A program made the translations under genes and the position numbers. From Pseudomonas cavernae (GTDB taxonomy: Bacteria > Pseudomonadota > Gammaproteobacteria > Pseudomonadales > Pseudomonadaceae): 64,000 nucleotides of DNA. This document shows positions 9,470 through 18,264 of the stretch, in pieces. Within the stretch, counting starts at the first letter, position 1, and every line of letters starts with the position of its first letter. A model generated the notes under the pieces. The model was not told where the DNA came from. It worked only from the letters and a program-made list of their open reading frames with translations, and did not search any database. Where the stretch lies: the NCBI RefSeq assembly GCF_003595175.1, contig NZ_CP032419.1:248001-312000 (forward strand), written 5' to 3'.

Positions 9470-10489
9470 ATGTTCAAACGCACCGCCGTCGCCGCCGCCC
9501 TGCTTGCCGGCATCAGCCTGCAGGCCAGCGCCGCCACCGAGCTGACCGTGTACACCGCCCTCGAGGTCGAGCAACTCAAGGCCTACAAGGAAGCCTTCGA
9601 GAAGCGGCACCCGGACATCGAGATCAAGTGGGTGCGCGACTCCACCGGCATCATCACCGCCAAGCTGCTGGCCGAGAAGGAGCGCCCGCAGGCCGACGCG
9701 GTGTGGGGCCTGGCCGGCTCCAGCCTGGCCATCCTCGACCAGCAGGGCATGCTGCAGCCCTACGCCCCGGCCAACCTCGGCCAGATCGGCGCCAACTACC
9801 GCGACGCCGCCAACCCGCCGGCCTGGGTCGGCATGGACGTGTGGGCGGCGACCATCTGCTTCAACACGGTGGAAGCCGAGAAGCAGGGCCTGCCCAAGCC
9901 GACCAAGTGGGAAGACCTGACCAACCCGGTGTACCAGGGCAAGATCGTCATGCCCAACCCGGCGTCCTCGGGCACCGGCTACCTCGATGTCAGCGCCTGG
10001 CTGCAGACCTTCGGCGAGGCCCAGGGCTGGGCCTACATGGACAAGCTGCACGCCAACATCGGCCAGTACACCCATTCCGGCTCCAAGCCGTGCAAGCTGG
10101 CCGCCGCCGGCGAGTTCCCGATCGGCATCTCCTTCGAATACCCGGCCGTGCAGCTCAAGCGCAAGGGCGCGCCGCTGGACGTGGTGCTGCCCAAGGAAGG
10201 CTTGGGCTGGGAAATCGAGGCCACCGGCATCATCAAGGGCACCGAGCATCAGGCGGCGGCGCAGAAGCTCGCCGACTTCTCCGCCAGCCGCGAGGCCATG
10301 GACCTGTACAAGGCCAACTTCGCCGTGCTCGCCCAGCCGGGCATCGCCGAGCGCTTCCAGGAACTGCCGGCCGACTACGAGCAGCGCCTGATCAAGAACG
10401 ACTTCGCCTGGGCCTCGAAGAACCGCGACAGCATCCTCGCCGAGTGGCGCAAGCGCTACGACGGCAAGTCCGAGCCGGTGGTGCAGTAA
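9470..10489 (+). CDS. aepX: Periplasmic 2-aminoethylphosphonate-binding protein
   Basis: 339-residue solute-binding protein. A Sec signal peptide covers residues 1-21 (MFKRTAVAAALLAGISLQAS...A), with the mature chain starting near ATELTVYTALE. Family features include DSTGIITAKLLAEKERPQADAVWG and the phosphonate-binding segment MPNPASSGTGYLDV. An AGGAGC ribosome site precedes the ATG. It follows the permease by 38 bases. High similarity to the AepX/PhnS group is judged by eye; affinity and ligand are inferred. Confidence 0.86.
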   Translation: MFKRTAVAAALLAGISLQASAATELTVYTALEVEQLKAYKEAFEKRHPDIEIKWVRDSTGIITAKLLAEKERPQADAVWGLAGSSLAILDQQGMLQPYAPANLGQIGANYRDAANPPAWVGMDVWAATICFNTVEAEKQGLPKPTKWEDLTNPVYQGKIVMPNPASSGTGYLDVSAWLQTFGEAQGWAYMDKLHANIGQYTHSGSKPCKLAAAGEFPIGISFEYPAVQLKRKGAPLDVVLPKEGLGWEIEATGIIKGTEHQAAAQKLADFSASREAMDLYKANFAVLAQPGIAERFQELPADYEQRLIKNDFAWASKNRDSILAEWRKRYDGKSEPVVQ

Positions 10490-10495
10490 GAAAAG

Positions 10496-10534
10496 CGCCC
10501 TCTCCCTAACCCTCTCCCGTAAACGGGAGAGGGG
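10496..10534. repeat. CCCTCTCCC hairpin repeat
   Basis: Inverted repeat with arms CCCTCTCCCGT and ACGGGAGAGGG around a short loop, right after the binding-protein stop. It belongs to a family of CT-rich/GA-rich hairpins seen also at 10581, 14146, 14216 and 21051. It may act as a transcript-end hairpin or mRNA stabiliser between the transporter and the oxidoreductase (inference). Confidence 0.75.
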
Positions 10535-10580
10535 ATAAGAGCGCTCCGTGCCCGCCCACTGCGCGGAGCTGGCGTATGAG

Positions 10581-10692
10581 CTCCCCTCGCCCATTTATGG
10601 GAGAGGGGCCGGGGGAGAGGGAAAACCCGCGAGCACCCTCTTTCAAGCCCGTAGCCTGCACCAACGCCCTCGCTCCTTGGGAGAGGGGCGGG
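10581..10692. repeat. Tandem CT-rich/GA-rich hairpin repeats
   Basis: A second CCCTCTCCC-family unit (CTCCCCTCGCCCATTTATGG then GAGAGGGGCCGGGGGAGAGG, to about 10621) is followed by a partial third copy (CGCCCTCGCTCCTTGGGAGAGGGGCG) ending near 10692. Together with the copy at 10496 it makes a cluster occupying most of the 236-base gap before the FAD oxidoreductase gene. Confidence 0.7.
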
Positions 10693-10725
10693 GGCGAGCT
10701 TGCCCAAGATTCCAAGGAATTCTCC

Positions 10726-11874
10726 ATGACCCAACACGACTGCGACATCGCCATAGTCGGCGCCGGCATCCTCGGTCTGTCCCACGCCCATGCCGCCGCC
10801 CGCCGCGGCCTGCGCGTGCGGGTCTACGAGCGCAGCGGCACGCCGCTCGGCGCCTCGATCCGCAACTTCGGCCAGGCCCTGGTCAGCGGCCAGCCGCCCG
10901 GCCCGATGCTCGACCTGGCCCGCGCCAGCCGCGCGATCTGGGGCGGCTGGGCAGCTGCTGCGAATTTTTCGCTGCTGCGCAACGGCGTGCTGCTGTTCGC
11001 CCGCACGCAAGCCGAGGAGGCGCTGCTCGAGGCCTTCTGCGCCGGCCGCGCCGTCGAACACGGCTACCGCGCCGAACTTCTGCGCGGCGCGCCGCTGGCC
11101 GCCCTGTACGCCGGCCGTTTCCGTCACCACCGCGCCGCCCTGCACGGCCTGGACGACCAGCAGCTGTATTCGCGCGAGGCGATCCCGGCGCTGATCGAGC
11201 ATCTGCGCCGCGACCTCGGCGTCGCGTTCCACTTCTCCACCCTGGTCCGCGAGGTCGAGCCGGGCCTGCTGCAGACCACCGCCGGGCGCTGCACGGCGCG
11301 GCAGATCCTGGTTTGCTCCGGCCACGACTACCAGACCCTGCTGGCTGACCATTTCGCCGCACTGCAGCCGCAGGTGTGCCGCCTGCAGATGCTGCGCGTG
11401 CGCCCGCCGGCCGACTTCGGCCTGCGCCACGCCGTGCTCACCGGCCTCAGTTGCGTGCACTACGGCGCCTTCGCCGACCTGCCGGAGGCGGCGGCGGTGC
11501 AGGCGGAGATCCGCCGCCAGCGGCCGGAGCTGGAAGCGCACGGCATCCATCTGCTGGTCAGCCCGACCCCGCATGGCGAGCTGATCGTCGGTGATTCGCA
11601 TCATTACGGCAGCGATGCCGCGCCGTTCAATGCCGAGGAGGTCGACGAGCTGATGCTCGGCCTGGCCGAACACACCCTGGCCACCCCGCTGAAGGTGCTC
11701 GAGCGCTGGCAGGGTGTGTATGGCGCGCGCGGCGCCGAGCCGTTCTCCGTCGTGCGCGCGGCGCCCGGCGTCACCGCCGTGCTGATGCGCAGCGGCGTCG
11801 GCATGAGCGTCGGTCCGGCGCTCGGCGAGCGCACTGTCGCCGCGCTGCTCGGTGAGGGTGATTGGCCTGCCTAG
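10726..11874 (+). CDS. FAD-dependent oxidoreductase of phosphonate loci (TIGR03364 type)
   Basis: 382-residue DAO-fold flavoenzyme. The N-terminal FAD motif is DIAIVGAGILGLSHAHAAAR followed by VRVYERS, and the C-terminal FAD-contacting segment is around APGVTAVLMRSGVGMSVGPA. It resembles the oxidoreductases found in phosphonate operons; characterised relatives oxidise N-alkylated aminoethylphosphonates or similar amines. AAGGAA lies upstream of ATG 10726. It sits between the transporter and the PhnZ-like gene, so it probably acts on an imported aminophosphonate. The exact substrate cannot be read from the sequence. Confidence 0.8.
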   Translation: MTQHDCDIAIVGAGILGLSHAHAAARRGLRVRVYERSGTPLGASIRNFGQALVSGQPPGPMLDLARASRAIWGGWAAAANFSLLRNGVLLFARTQAEEALLEAFCAGRAVEHGYRAELLRGAPLAALYAGRFRHHRAALHGLDDQQLYSREAIPALIEHLRRDLGVAFHFSTLVREVEPGLLQTTAGRCTARQILVCSGHDYQTLLADHFAALQPQVCRLQMLRVRPPADFGLRHAVLTGLSCVHYGAFADLPEAAAVQAEIRRQRPELEAHGIHLLVSPTPHGELIVGDSHHYGSDAAPFNAEEVDELMLGLAEHTLATPLKVLERWQGVYGARGAEPFSVVRAAPGVTAVLMRSGVGMSVGPALGERTVAALLGEGDWPA

Positions 11875-11884
11875 ACGCTTTTTT

Positions 11885-11995
11885 GTAGGCTGGCTTAGCC
11901 GCGCCGCGGTGTAACCCACCGGCGGCGCTCCCCGGCCACGCGGCGAGTCGCCGTGGGGCGCTTTTTGGGCTATCGCTGCGCTCCCCCCAACCTAC
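11885..11995. repeat. Diverged GTAGG...CCTAC palindromic repeat
   Basis: Begins GTAGGCTGGCTTAGCCGCG and ends GGGCTATCGCTGCGCTCCCC then CCAACCTAC, so the outer ends are complementary. It looks like a diverged long member of the GGGTTGAG/ATACCCA family and lies between the oxidoreductase and PhnZ-like genes. Confidence 0.65.
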
Positions 11996-12019
11996 CTGTC
12001 GAACCTCGGAAATACCGCC

Positions 12020-12586
12020 ATGTCCAGTGCCGAACCACGCCTCGCCGAGCTTTTCGCCCTCTACGCACAACACGGCAGCGCCGACTACATCGGCGAGCCG
12101 GTGTCGCAACTCGAACACATGTCCCAGGCCGCGCAACTGGCGCTGGCCGAGGGCGCCGACGACGAGCTGGTGTTGGCCGCCTTCTTCCATGACCTCGGCC
12201 ATCTCTGCGGCCTGCGCACCGCGGCCAACGACATGGGCGGCTACGGCGTGCGCAGCCACGAAAAGCTCGGCGCCGATTACCTGCGCGCGCTGGGCTTCGG
12301 CGAACGCCTGGCGCGGCTGGTGGAAAACCATGTGCAGGCCAAGCGTTACCTGTGCTTCAAGGAGCCGGCCTATTTCGCCCGCTTGAGCGAGGCGAGCATC
12401 TGCACCCTCGGTTACCAGGGCGGGGTGATGAGCGCGGACGAGGCGGCGGCCTTCGAGCGCGACCCGCTGTTCGCCGCCAGCCTGCGCCTGCGCGGCTGGG
12501 ACGAACAGGCCAAACTGACCGGTGTGCCGCCGCTCGATCTCGCCGCGCTGCAGGCCATGGCGCTGCGCTTGCTCAAGCGGAGTTGA
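12020..12586 (+). CDS. phnZ: PhnZ-like HD-domain mixed-valent diiron phosphonate oxygenase
   Basis: 188-residue HD-fold protein. PhnZ uses a diiron centre and O2 to split the C-P bond of 2-amino-1-hydroxyethylphosphonate, giving glycine and phosphate. Residues at the PhnZ positions are all visible: candidate iron ligands H33, H57, D58, H80, H104 and D161; the Tyr/Glu gate Y23 and E26; substrate Lys at K108; and H61. Spacing matches PhnZ within one residue, which is strong support for catalytic competence. No PhnY-type 2-oxoglutarate hydroxylase is present in the window, although PhnZ normally needs its product. TmpB-type substrate preference is the main alternative. Confidence 0.85.
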   Translation: MSSAEPRLAELFALYAQHGSADYIGEPVSQLEHMSQAAQLALAEGADDELVLAAFFHDLGHLCGLRTAANDMGGYGVRSHEKLGADYLRALGFGERLARLVENHVQAKRYLCFKEPAYFARLSEASICTLGYQGGVMSADEAAAFERDPLFAASLRLRGWDEQAKLTGVPPLDLAALQAMALRLLKRS

Positions 12587-12666
12587 GGTGCATGGCTGGG
12601 GTCGCCACCTCTAAGGCGGCTTCGCATCTCCGTTGTGTGCGTCACCCGCAAGACCTAGGTGCTTTG

Positions 12667-12702
12667 GGAGGCTGGGTTAGCCGCGCAGCGGGGTAACCCA
12701 GC
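12667..12702. repeat. Short diverged palindromic repeat
   Basis: GGAGGCTGGGTTAGCCGCGC then AGCGGGGTAACCCAGC, a half copy of the GGGTTGAG/ATACCCA-type repeat with a GGGTTAGC...GGTAACCC core. It lies in the 178-base gap between the convergent PhnZ-like and DUF3482 genes, where no other feature was seen. Confidence 0.55.
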
Positions 12703-12764
12703 GGGGCGCTTCCGGCCTCCGCGCACGCCGACCCTGCGGCGCGCTGGGCAGCTTGCCACCCGCC

Positions 12765-14138
12765 CTAGGCTTGCAGCAGGCGCTGCGCCAGCGCGGCGAT
12801 CTGCTCCTGGCGTTCGGCCTGCTCCAGGCGCGCACCGGGGTTGAGCGCCGACCACTGGGGGTGCGCGCGCGCCTTGCCCAGCGCCTCCGGCAGCTTGCCG
12901 CTGCGCCAGCTCGACTCCTGCGGCGCGCTCAGCTTGATCGCCTCCTGCGCGGCATGCCCGCGGGCTTCCAGGGCTTGCAACAGCTGCTGCTGACGCAGCG
13001 CGAGCAGGCGCAGCACGGCGTCGTCGACGCTCAGCTCGCGCCGGCCCTTGAGCTTGCCGAGCAGGCGCTGGCCGTAGTGGCGGGCGGTCTGCGCGCCGCC
13101 GCCGGCAATGGCGCCGAGCAGCGCGGCGGCGCCGAGGGTGACGCCGCCGACCAGCAGGTCGACCCCGGCGCCGGCCGCCGCGCCGGCGGCGATCCCGCCG
13201 CCGAGCTGCAGGCCCAGTTGCTTGAGGGTTTCCGGGTTGAACAGGTCGTCGCCCCAGCGGCCGTCCAGCAGCGGTAGCTCGCCGGCGTGGGCATCGTCCT
13301 CGCGGAAGGCGTACAGGCGCAGCAGCGCCTCCACGCACTGCTGTTCGCGCTGACGGATACCCTGGTGCAGGTCATGCAGTGCGTCCTGTTCCAACGCTGG
13401 CTGGGCGGCGACGCTGCGCCGGCAGGCGGCGGCATCGACTAGCAGCTCGGCGACCAGCCGGGCGCCGCTGTCCCGCCGGGCCAGGACCTGTGCCTCGTGA
13501 TCGGCGATCAGTCGTTCCAGCGGCGCCCGTGCCGGCTCCAGCAGCAGCGCCAGGCTCTCGTACAGGCGCCGTTCGCCGTCCAGCGGCGGCGCCACGGTGT
13601 CGAAGCGCACCAGTGCGTGCAGGCCCAGGCGGGCCAGCGCTTGACGCCAGTCGCTCTCGCGCTGCTGTTCGCTGTGGACGAAATTGAGCACCGGCAGCAG
13701 CGGCTTGCCGCAGCCGGCCAGCACCGCCAGTTCGTCGCGGTACTTGGCCAGCACCGGCTCGCGGGCGTCGATCACGTACAGGCCGGCGTCCGAGGCGAGC
13801 AACTGGCGCAGCACCTTGGCCTCCTGTTCGAAGCGCTGGCGCGCCTCGCTGCCGTCGAGAAAGCGCGCCAGCCGCGCCGGGCCGTCCAGACGTTCGCCCG
13901 GCCGGTCGAGGCGCTCGAGGTAGGCGAGCAGGGCGATGGCGTCTTCTAGGCCGGGGGTGTCGTACAGCTCCAGCAGCGCCTCGCCGGCCACCGACAGGCG
14001 CGCGCCCTCGACGTGGCGGGTGGTGCTGGGCCGGTGCGACACCTCGCCGAAGCCGACGTCGCGGGTCAGGGTGCGCAGCAGCGAGGTCTTGCCGACGTTG
14101 GTGTGGCCGACCACGGCGAGCTTCAGCGGCTTGCTCAT
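12765..14138 (-). CDS. DUF3482-type GTPase with hydrophobic C-terminal region
   Basis: 457-residue GTP-binding protein. The N-terminal Ras-like domain shows G1 GHTNVGKTS, switch residues around RPSTTRHVEG, and G3 YDTPGLED. The C-terminal half (about 300-457) contains a Gly/Ala-rich hydrophobic stretch (LGGGIAAGAAAGAGVDLLVGG), suggesting membrane association, typical of DUF3482 proteins. Function is unknown. ATG 14138 was chosen because it leads directly to KLAVVGHTN; the longer frame translates repeat DNA. It is the last gene of a minus-strand operon after the DUF2868 membrane protein, with which it presumably works. Confidence 0.85.
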   Translation of the reverse strand: MSKPLKLAVVGHTNVGKTSLLRTLTRDVGFGEVSHRPSTTRHVEGARLSVAGEALLELYDTPGLEDAIALLAYLERLDRPGERLDGPARLARFLDGSEARQRFEQEAKVLRQLLASDAGLYVIDAREPVLAKYRDELAVLAGCGKPLLPVLNFVHSEQQRESDWRQALARLGLHALVRFDTVAPPLDGERRLYESLALLLEPARAPLERLIADHEAQVLARRDSGARLVAELLVDAAACRRSVAAQPALEQDALHDLHQGIRQREQQCVEALLRLYAFREDDAHAGELPLLDGRWGDDLFNPETLKQLGLQLGGGIAAGAAAGAGVDLLVGGVTLGAAALLGAIAGGGAQTARHYGQRLLGKLKGRRELSVDDAVLRLLALRQQQLLQALEARGHAAQEAIKLSAPQESSWRSGKLPEALGKARAHPQWSALNPGARLEQAERQEQIAALAQRLLQA

Positions 14139-14145
14139 GGGCGGC

Positions 14146-14243
14146 CCTCTCCCCCGGCCCCTCTCCCGTAAACGGGCGAGGGGTGACGCGCGCCCGACTG
14201 GCCGGGCACGGACAGCCCCCTCTCCCATTGACGGGCGAGGGCG
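14146..14243. repeat. Two CCCTCTCCC hairpin repeats
   Basis: One unit near 14146-14182 (CCCTCTCCCCCGGCCCCTCT then CCCGTAAACGGGCGAGGGG) and another near 14216-14243 (CCCCCTCTCCCATTGACGGG then CGAGGG). They fill the gap between the DUF2868 and DUF3482 genes and are the same family as those near 10.5 kb. They may tune expression of the downstream GTPase. Confidence 0.7.
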
Positions 14244-14294
14244 ACAGGCAGTCCGGTCTTCGGACTGGTAGCCCGGAAAAGGGCAAGCAGTGCG

Positions 14295-15665
14295 CTAGTC
14301 ATGCCCCGTCTCCAGCCAGCGCAACGGCGCGCTGTCGGCATGCACCAGCTGCAACTGCTCCAGCGCCGCGTGCCAGTCGCCCAGGCGTTCGCTGTCCAGC
14401 GCTTCGCCGGGCGGCGGGGCGAGCAGCCAGACCCGTGTGCTGGCGGCGCTGCGGGCCAGCTCGCCGAGCAGCGCCAGGGTGCCGCGATCCGGCGAGCGGC
14501 GCGGGTCGCAGGCGATCGCCAGGCGTGCCGGCGGGAAGCGGCTGAGTTGCTCGAGCAGGTGCTGGCGTTGCTCGCGGCTGTCGAGCACGCCAGCGTCGGC
14601 GACCCCGGCCGGCAGCTTGGGCGGCCAGGCGCGGCGTTCATCCAGTTCGACGGCCACCAGCAGGGCGCCGTCGCTGTCCGTCGCCAACCTGGCGGCTGGC
14701 CCGCCAGCCAGGGGCGCCGGCGCCGGATCGAGCACGCCGAGGCGTTCGCTGGACGGCAGCAGGCGTTCGCGCAGCAGCTGGTAGCCGGGCAGGCCGAGGT
14801 CGAGGCCCAGGCGGGCCCGGCCGGCATACCAGCGGACGGCACAAAAGGCGCCCAGCAACAGGCGCGGCAACAGGCCGTAGACCAGCAGCACGCCGAGCAG
14901 CCAGCTCGACCAGGCCTGCCGCGCGCCGGGCTCGGCGAGGGCGGCGGCGCCGCTGGCGCGGATGGTTTCCGGCGCGGGCACGGCGAAGCCGAGCAACGCC
15001 GGCAGCGCGCCGAGGCCCTGGGTGAGGGCGACGAACAGCTCGTCGCCGAGGATGGTGGTTTCCCAGACGAAGCCGTAGCGGCGGGTGGCGAGCAGTGCCA
15101 GGAGGATCAGCAGGGCGCCGAGCAGGGCCACCAGCCACAGACCGTGGACCAGGCTGCCGAGCGCCCAGCGGCCGAGGCGCTGGCGTTGCAGCACCAGCAG
15201 CAGCGCCGGCGCCAGTTGCGCGACCTGGGCATCGCGCGCCAGCTTGCCGCTCAGCCACAGCCACAGGCGGCCGAGGGCGCCGCCGCTGTCGCCGGCGAAG
15301 GCCAGGCCCAGGGCCCAGCCGAGCAGGGTCAGCAGGTGCAGGCCGAGCAGGCTGCCGAGGGCCCAGAACACGTTGACCGGGCGCTGGCCGTCGCCCAGCG
15401 CGGCGAAACCGAGGCCGGCGCCGCTGAGCAGGGCGAGGACCAGCAGGGCCAGCAGCGCCAGGCGCGCACCCTGGCGCCAGTGCTGCAGGGCTTCGAGCTG
15501 GCCATCGCGCGCGGCGAGAAAGCCGGCACGGGCCTGGATGCGCTGGCCGAGCGCGCCACCGGCGGCCACGGCGCGGCGGTTGGCTTCGCCGTCTTCCAGC
15601 GGGCCGGCATGTTCTTCGCGCAGGCGGATGGCTTCGCACAGCCACAGGCGTTCGAGGGTAGTCAT
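14295..15665 (-). CDS. DUF2868 membrane protein
   Basis: 456-residue protein with hydrophobic segments near residues 70-95, 105-130, 170-200 and 265-290, separated by Arg-rich loops. The last 150 residues are soluble and include LLVAVELDERRAWPP, RLAIACDPRRSPDRG and WLLAPPPGEALDSE. DUF2868 proteins occur beside DUF3482 GTPases and have no assigned function. Its start overlaps the helicase stop as ATGA, so the two are translationally coupled. A role as membrane partner or effector of the GTPase is inference. Confidence 0.82.
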   Translation of the reverse strand: MTTLERLWLCEAIRLREEHAGPLEDGEANRRAVAAGGALGQRIQARAGFLAARDGQLEALQHWRQGARLALLALLVLALLSGAGLGFAALGDGQRPVNVFWALGSLLGLHLLTLLGWALGLAFAGDSGGALGRLWLWLSGKLARDAQVAQLAPALLLVLQRQRLGRWALGSLVHGLWLVALLGALLILLALLATRRYGFVWETTILGDELFVALTQGLGALPALLGFAVPAPETIRASGAAALAEPGARQAWSSWLLGVLLVYGLLPRLLLGAFCAVRWYAGRARLGLDLGLPGYQLLRERLLPSSERLGVLDPAPAPLAGGPAARLATDSDGALLVAVELDERRAWPPKLPAGVADAGVLDSREQRQHLLEQLSRFPPARLAIACDPRRSPDRGTLALLGELARSAASTRVWLLAPPPGEALDSERLGDWHAALEQLQLVHADSAPLRWLETGHD

Positions 15666-17512
15666 GAGCGCTGCGTGACGCCTGTCGCGACTTCGCGCAA
15701 ACGCTGGGTGAAAGGCGATGACTGGCTCGCAGTGAGCAGCAAATGATCGGTCGCGCGGGTCATGCCCACGTACAGCAGGCGGGCTTCATCCGCCACCGAT
15801 TTGGCCTTGGCGTGGGGCAGGCGGCCGATGAAGGGAATGGCGACACTATCGAATTCGAGCCCCTTACTGCTGTGCAGGGTGACGACCTTGACCGAGTCGG
15901 CGCCAGGATCGAGTGCGGTGTTATTACCTTTGCTATTGACTTGCTCGACCGGGATTCCGGCTTGCTGCAGAGCGCGGACGATGCTGACGTTGTCGTCGTT
16001 GGTACGCCCTAACACGGCCAATTGGCTCCAGTCGCCGAGTTGCCCATGACGCGTGGATAAGAACTGGATGATGCGTTGCAGTTCCTCGGCGTCGTTGTCA
16101 CATTCTTCCCAGCGTGGCGGCTCGCCGTGGCGGCCGATGCTTTCCGGCGGCACCAGGGGCACGCCATCTTCTTCGGCATCCTGGGGGGCCAACCATTCGC
16201 GTGCGAAGTCCATGGCCAGGCGCAGCACTTCGGCGGTGTTGCGATAGTTCAGGCGCAGGATGGTGGTCCGCCCGCGGGCTTGAATGCCGACGCTGGAAAA
16301 GCTGAACTGCCGGCGATTGCCATACAGCGCTTGGGCATCGTCATAGAGCACCAGCAGCGAGTTGGTTTGCGGGTCGACCATGCCGACAATCAGGCGGAAC
16401 CAGTCTGGCTCGAAGTCATGGCCTTCGTCGATCAGCACTGCGCCGTACTGGTTGCGGGGAATCTGCCCGTGTTCCAACCCCTGCATGACCGCATCGACCA
16501 ATGACTTCAGGTAGCTCGGACCATAGCCGGGGGGCGTGACCTGATACAGCCGCAGTTGCTCTCCACACCAGCCATGAAAGTGCTGCACGCTGACTTTGTC
16601 GGTGACACCGTGGCTGGCCATCATGTGTTGCAGCTTCGCTGCCAAGGCCTTGTTAAAGCACAGCACCAGGATGGGTTTGTTCTGGGTGCGGGCCAGGTGC
16701 AAGCAGCGGTAACCGAGAATCATGGTCTTGCCCGAACCCGCCACGCCATGGATGACCCGGTGGCCGTCGCCGAGATTGCGGGCGACCTGCTCTTGTTGCA
16801 GATCCATCACCCGAATCAGGTCGGGGATGGCAGCGAGTATTTGTTCCGGGCTGTCCGACTCGGCGAACAGCGAAGCCTGGGCGCCTTGCAGGCGCAGCTC
16901 GGGGAACAGGTGCCAACGGATGCGTTCGATTTCCGGCGCGCTTAACAGACAGGTGAAGCGCACGGTGAACATCTGCCACAAGCGCTGCTGGAAGGTTTCG
17001 GCGTCCTGCTGCGGGGACAGTTCGTCCGCGCAGATGACCTGGCTGGGGTTGAGCACTTCGTGCAAGTCGGTGCTCTCGAACTGCTTGCGGGTGATATTGC
17101 CCAACACCAGGCCGTAGCCCCAGGCGAAGCGCAGATTGCCTTGGTAGTCCCCTTGCTGTTGCACCAGCGCCGGATCACGCCGCAGCAGCCCGGCCAGTAC
17201 ATGGGCGTACTGGCGGGCTTGTTCGAGCGGATTGCCGGTGCGTTTGGGTCCGCTCGAGGTCAGCAATACCGCTTCTTGGCGAGTCAGTTGCTGGATGCTC
17301 TCCAGCTTCCAGTCCTTGACCTCAAGGATCAGCAGCCCCCGGCGCGGGTTAAGAATCACGAAATCCGGGTGCAGATTGCGCGGTCCGACCGGCACGTCGT
17401 ACCAGCACATGTAGTCATCTTCGAGCAGGCTTTCCAGAGCTCGGGCCAGACGTTTTTCCCCGGCGGTCATGCGCGGCAGGCAGCTGTTCAGTGAGGGGAG
17501 CAAGTTGGCCAT
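15662..17512 (-). CDS. NERD-domain nuclease / UvrD-type superfamily 1 helicase
   Basis: 616-residue fusion. The N-terminal NERD nuclease-like domain (about 20-130) shows the acidic set HPDFVILNPRRGLLILEVKDW, with catalytic-type D and ExK. The helicase part has Walker A HGVAGSGKTMILGY, Walker B VLIDEGHDFEPDWF, motif IV LRLNYRNTAEVL, motif V VTLHSSKGLEFDSVAIPF and motif VI RLLYVGMTRATDHLLL. Start ATG 17512 has AGGGAA upstream; the frame extends nine codons further. It is first in a three-gene minus operon with DUF2868 and DUF3482. Its base composition looks a little less GC-rich than its neighbours, suggesting later acquisition; a DNA repair or defence role is possible. Confidence 0.88.
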   Translation of the reverse strand: MANLLPSLNSCLPRMTAGEKRLARALESLLEDDYMCWYDVPVGPRNLHPDFVILNPRRGLLILEVKDWKLESIQQLTRQEAVLLTSSGPKRTGNPLEQARQYAHVLAGLLRRDPALVQQQGDYQGNLRFAWGYGLVLGNITRKQFESTDLHEVLNPSQVICADELSPQQDAETFQQRLWQMFTVRFTCLLSAPEIERIRWHLFPELRLQGAQASLFAESDSPEQILAAIPDLIRVMDLQQEQVARNLGDGHRVIHGVAGSGKTMILGYRCLHLARTQNKPILVLCFNKALAAKLQHMMASHGVTDKVSVQHFHGWCGEQLRLYQVTPPGYGPSYLKSLVDAVMQGLEHGQIPRNQYGAVLIDEGHDFEPDWFRLIVGMVDPQTNSLLVLYDDAQALYGNRRQFSFSSVGIQARGRTTILRLNYRNTAEVLRLAMDFAREWLAPQDAEEDGVPLVPPESIGRHGEPPRWEECDNDAEELQRIIQFLSTRHGQLGDWSQLAVLGRTNDDNVSIVRALQQAGIPVEQVNSKGNNTALDPGADSVKVVTLHSSKGLEFDSVAIPFIGRLPHAKAKSVADEARLLYVGMTRATDHLLLTASQSSPFTQRLREVATGVTQRS

Positions 17513-17742
17513 AGCGGACGTTCCCTGATGGTGGCGCAATTCCTAGAGGTGAGCGTAGGTAACCCAAGGATACCCGCTCATCGGAATGGTGCCATGCCGC
17601 GGGCTATGCAGCGAGAAATGGCTGCGCAAGCAGCTCGGGCATGTCCACAGGGGCTCCCGCGTCAGGCGCGCCAACCCGCTGTGAAGCGCCGGCGCGGCTG
17701 GTATGCTGCGCCGGTCCTGCTTGTTGAACCTCCGGAGTACCC

Positions 17743-18264
17743 ATGGCTGAAGCCCCCTCCCGCCTGCCGCTGGCGCTGATCGCCGCGCTGGCCGCGAACC
17801 GCGTGATCGGCATCGACAACCGCCTGCCCTGGCACCTGCCGGCCGACCTCAAGCACTTCAAGGCGCTGACCCTCGGCAAGCCGATCATCATGGGCCGCAA
17901 GACCTGGGACTCGCTCGGCCGCCCGCTGCCGGGCCGCCTCAACCTGGTGGTCAGCCGCCAGCCGGGCCTGCGGCTGCAAGGCGCCGAAGTGTTCCCGAGC
18001 CTGGAGGCGGCGCTGCAACGCGCCGACACCTGGGCGCGCGAGGAAGATGCCGAGGAACTGATGCTGATCGGCGGCGCGCAGCTGTACGCCGAGGCCTTGC
18101 CGCTGGCCCGGCGCCTGTATCTGACCCGGGTCGGCCTGAGCCCGGAGGGCGACGCCTGGTTTCCCGAGGTGCCGGCGGCCGACTGGCACCTGGCCTCGAG
18201 CATCGAGCACGCAGCCGGCGAGGGGACGCCGGCCTATGCCTTCGAGGTGTGGGAGCGTGTCTAG
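17743..18264 (+). CDS. folA: Dihydrofolate reductase
   Basis: Reduces dihydrofolate to tetrahydrofolate with NADPH. It is 173 residues, the usual size. Visible motifs: LIAALAANRVIGIDNRLPWH (NADPH and Met20-type loop), LPADLKHFK with the substrate Asp, IIMGRKTWDSLGRPLPGR, and LMLIGGAQLYAEAL. A CGGAG ribosome site precedes the ATG. The TAG stop at 18262-18264 falls inside the terminal repeat of a small mobile element (18261-18530), so the 3' untranslated region has been replaced by that element. Confidence 0.97.
   Translation: MAEAPSRLPLALIAALAANRVIGIDNRLPWHLPADLKHFKALTLGKPIIMGRKTWDSLGRPLPGRLNLVVSRQPGLRLQGAEVFPSLEAALQRADTWAREEDAEELMLIGGAQLYAEALPLARRLYLTRVGLSPEGDAWFPEVPAADWHLASSIEHAAGEGTPAYAFEVWERV

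Noticed and set aside
10496..10692. Possible CRISPR array from clustered CCCTCTCCC repeats
   Set aside because: Units are palindromic, unequal in length and irregularly spaced, without spacers of constant size or cas genes.
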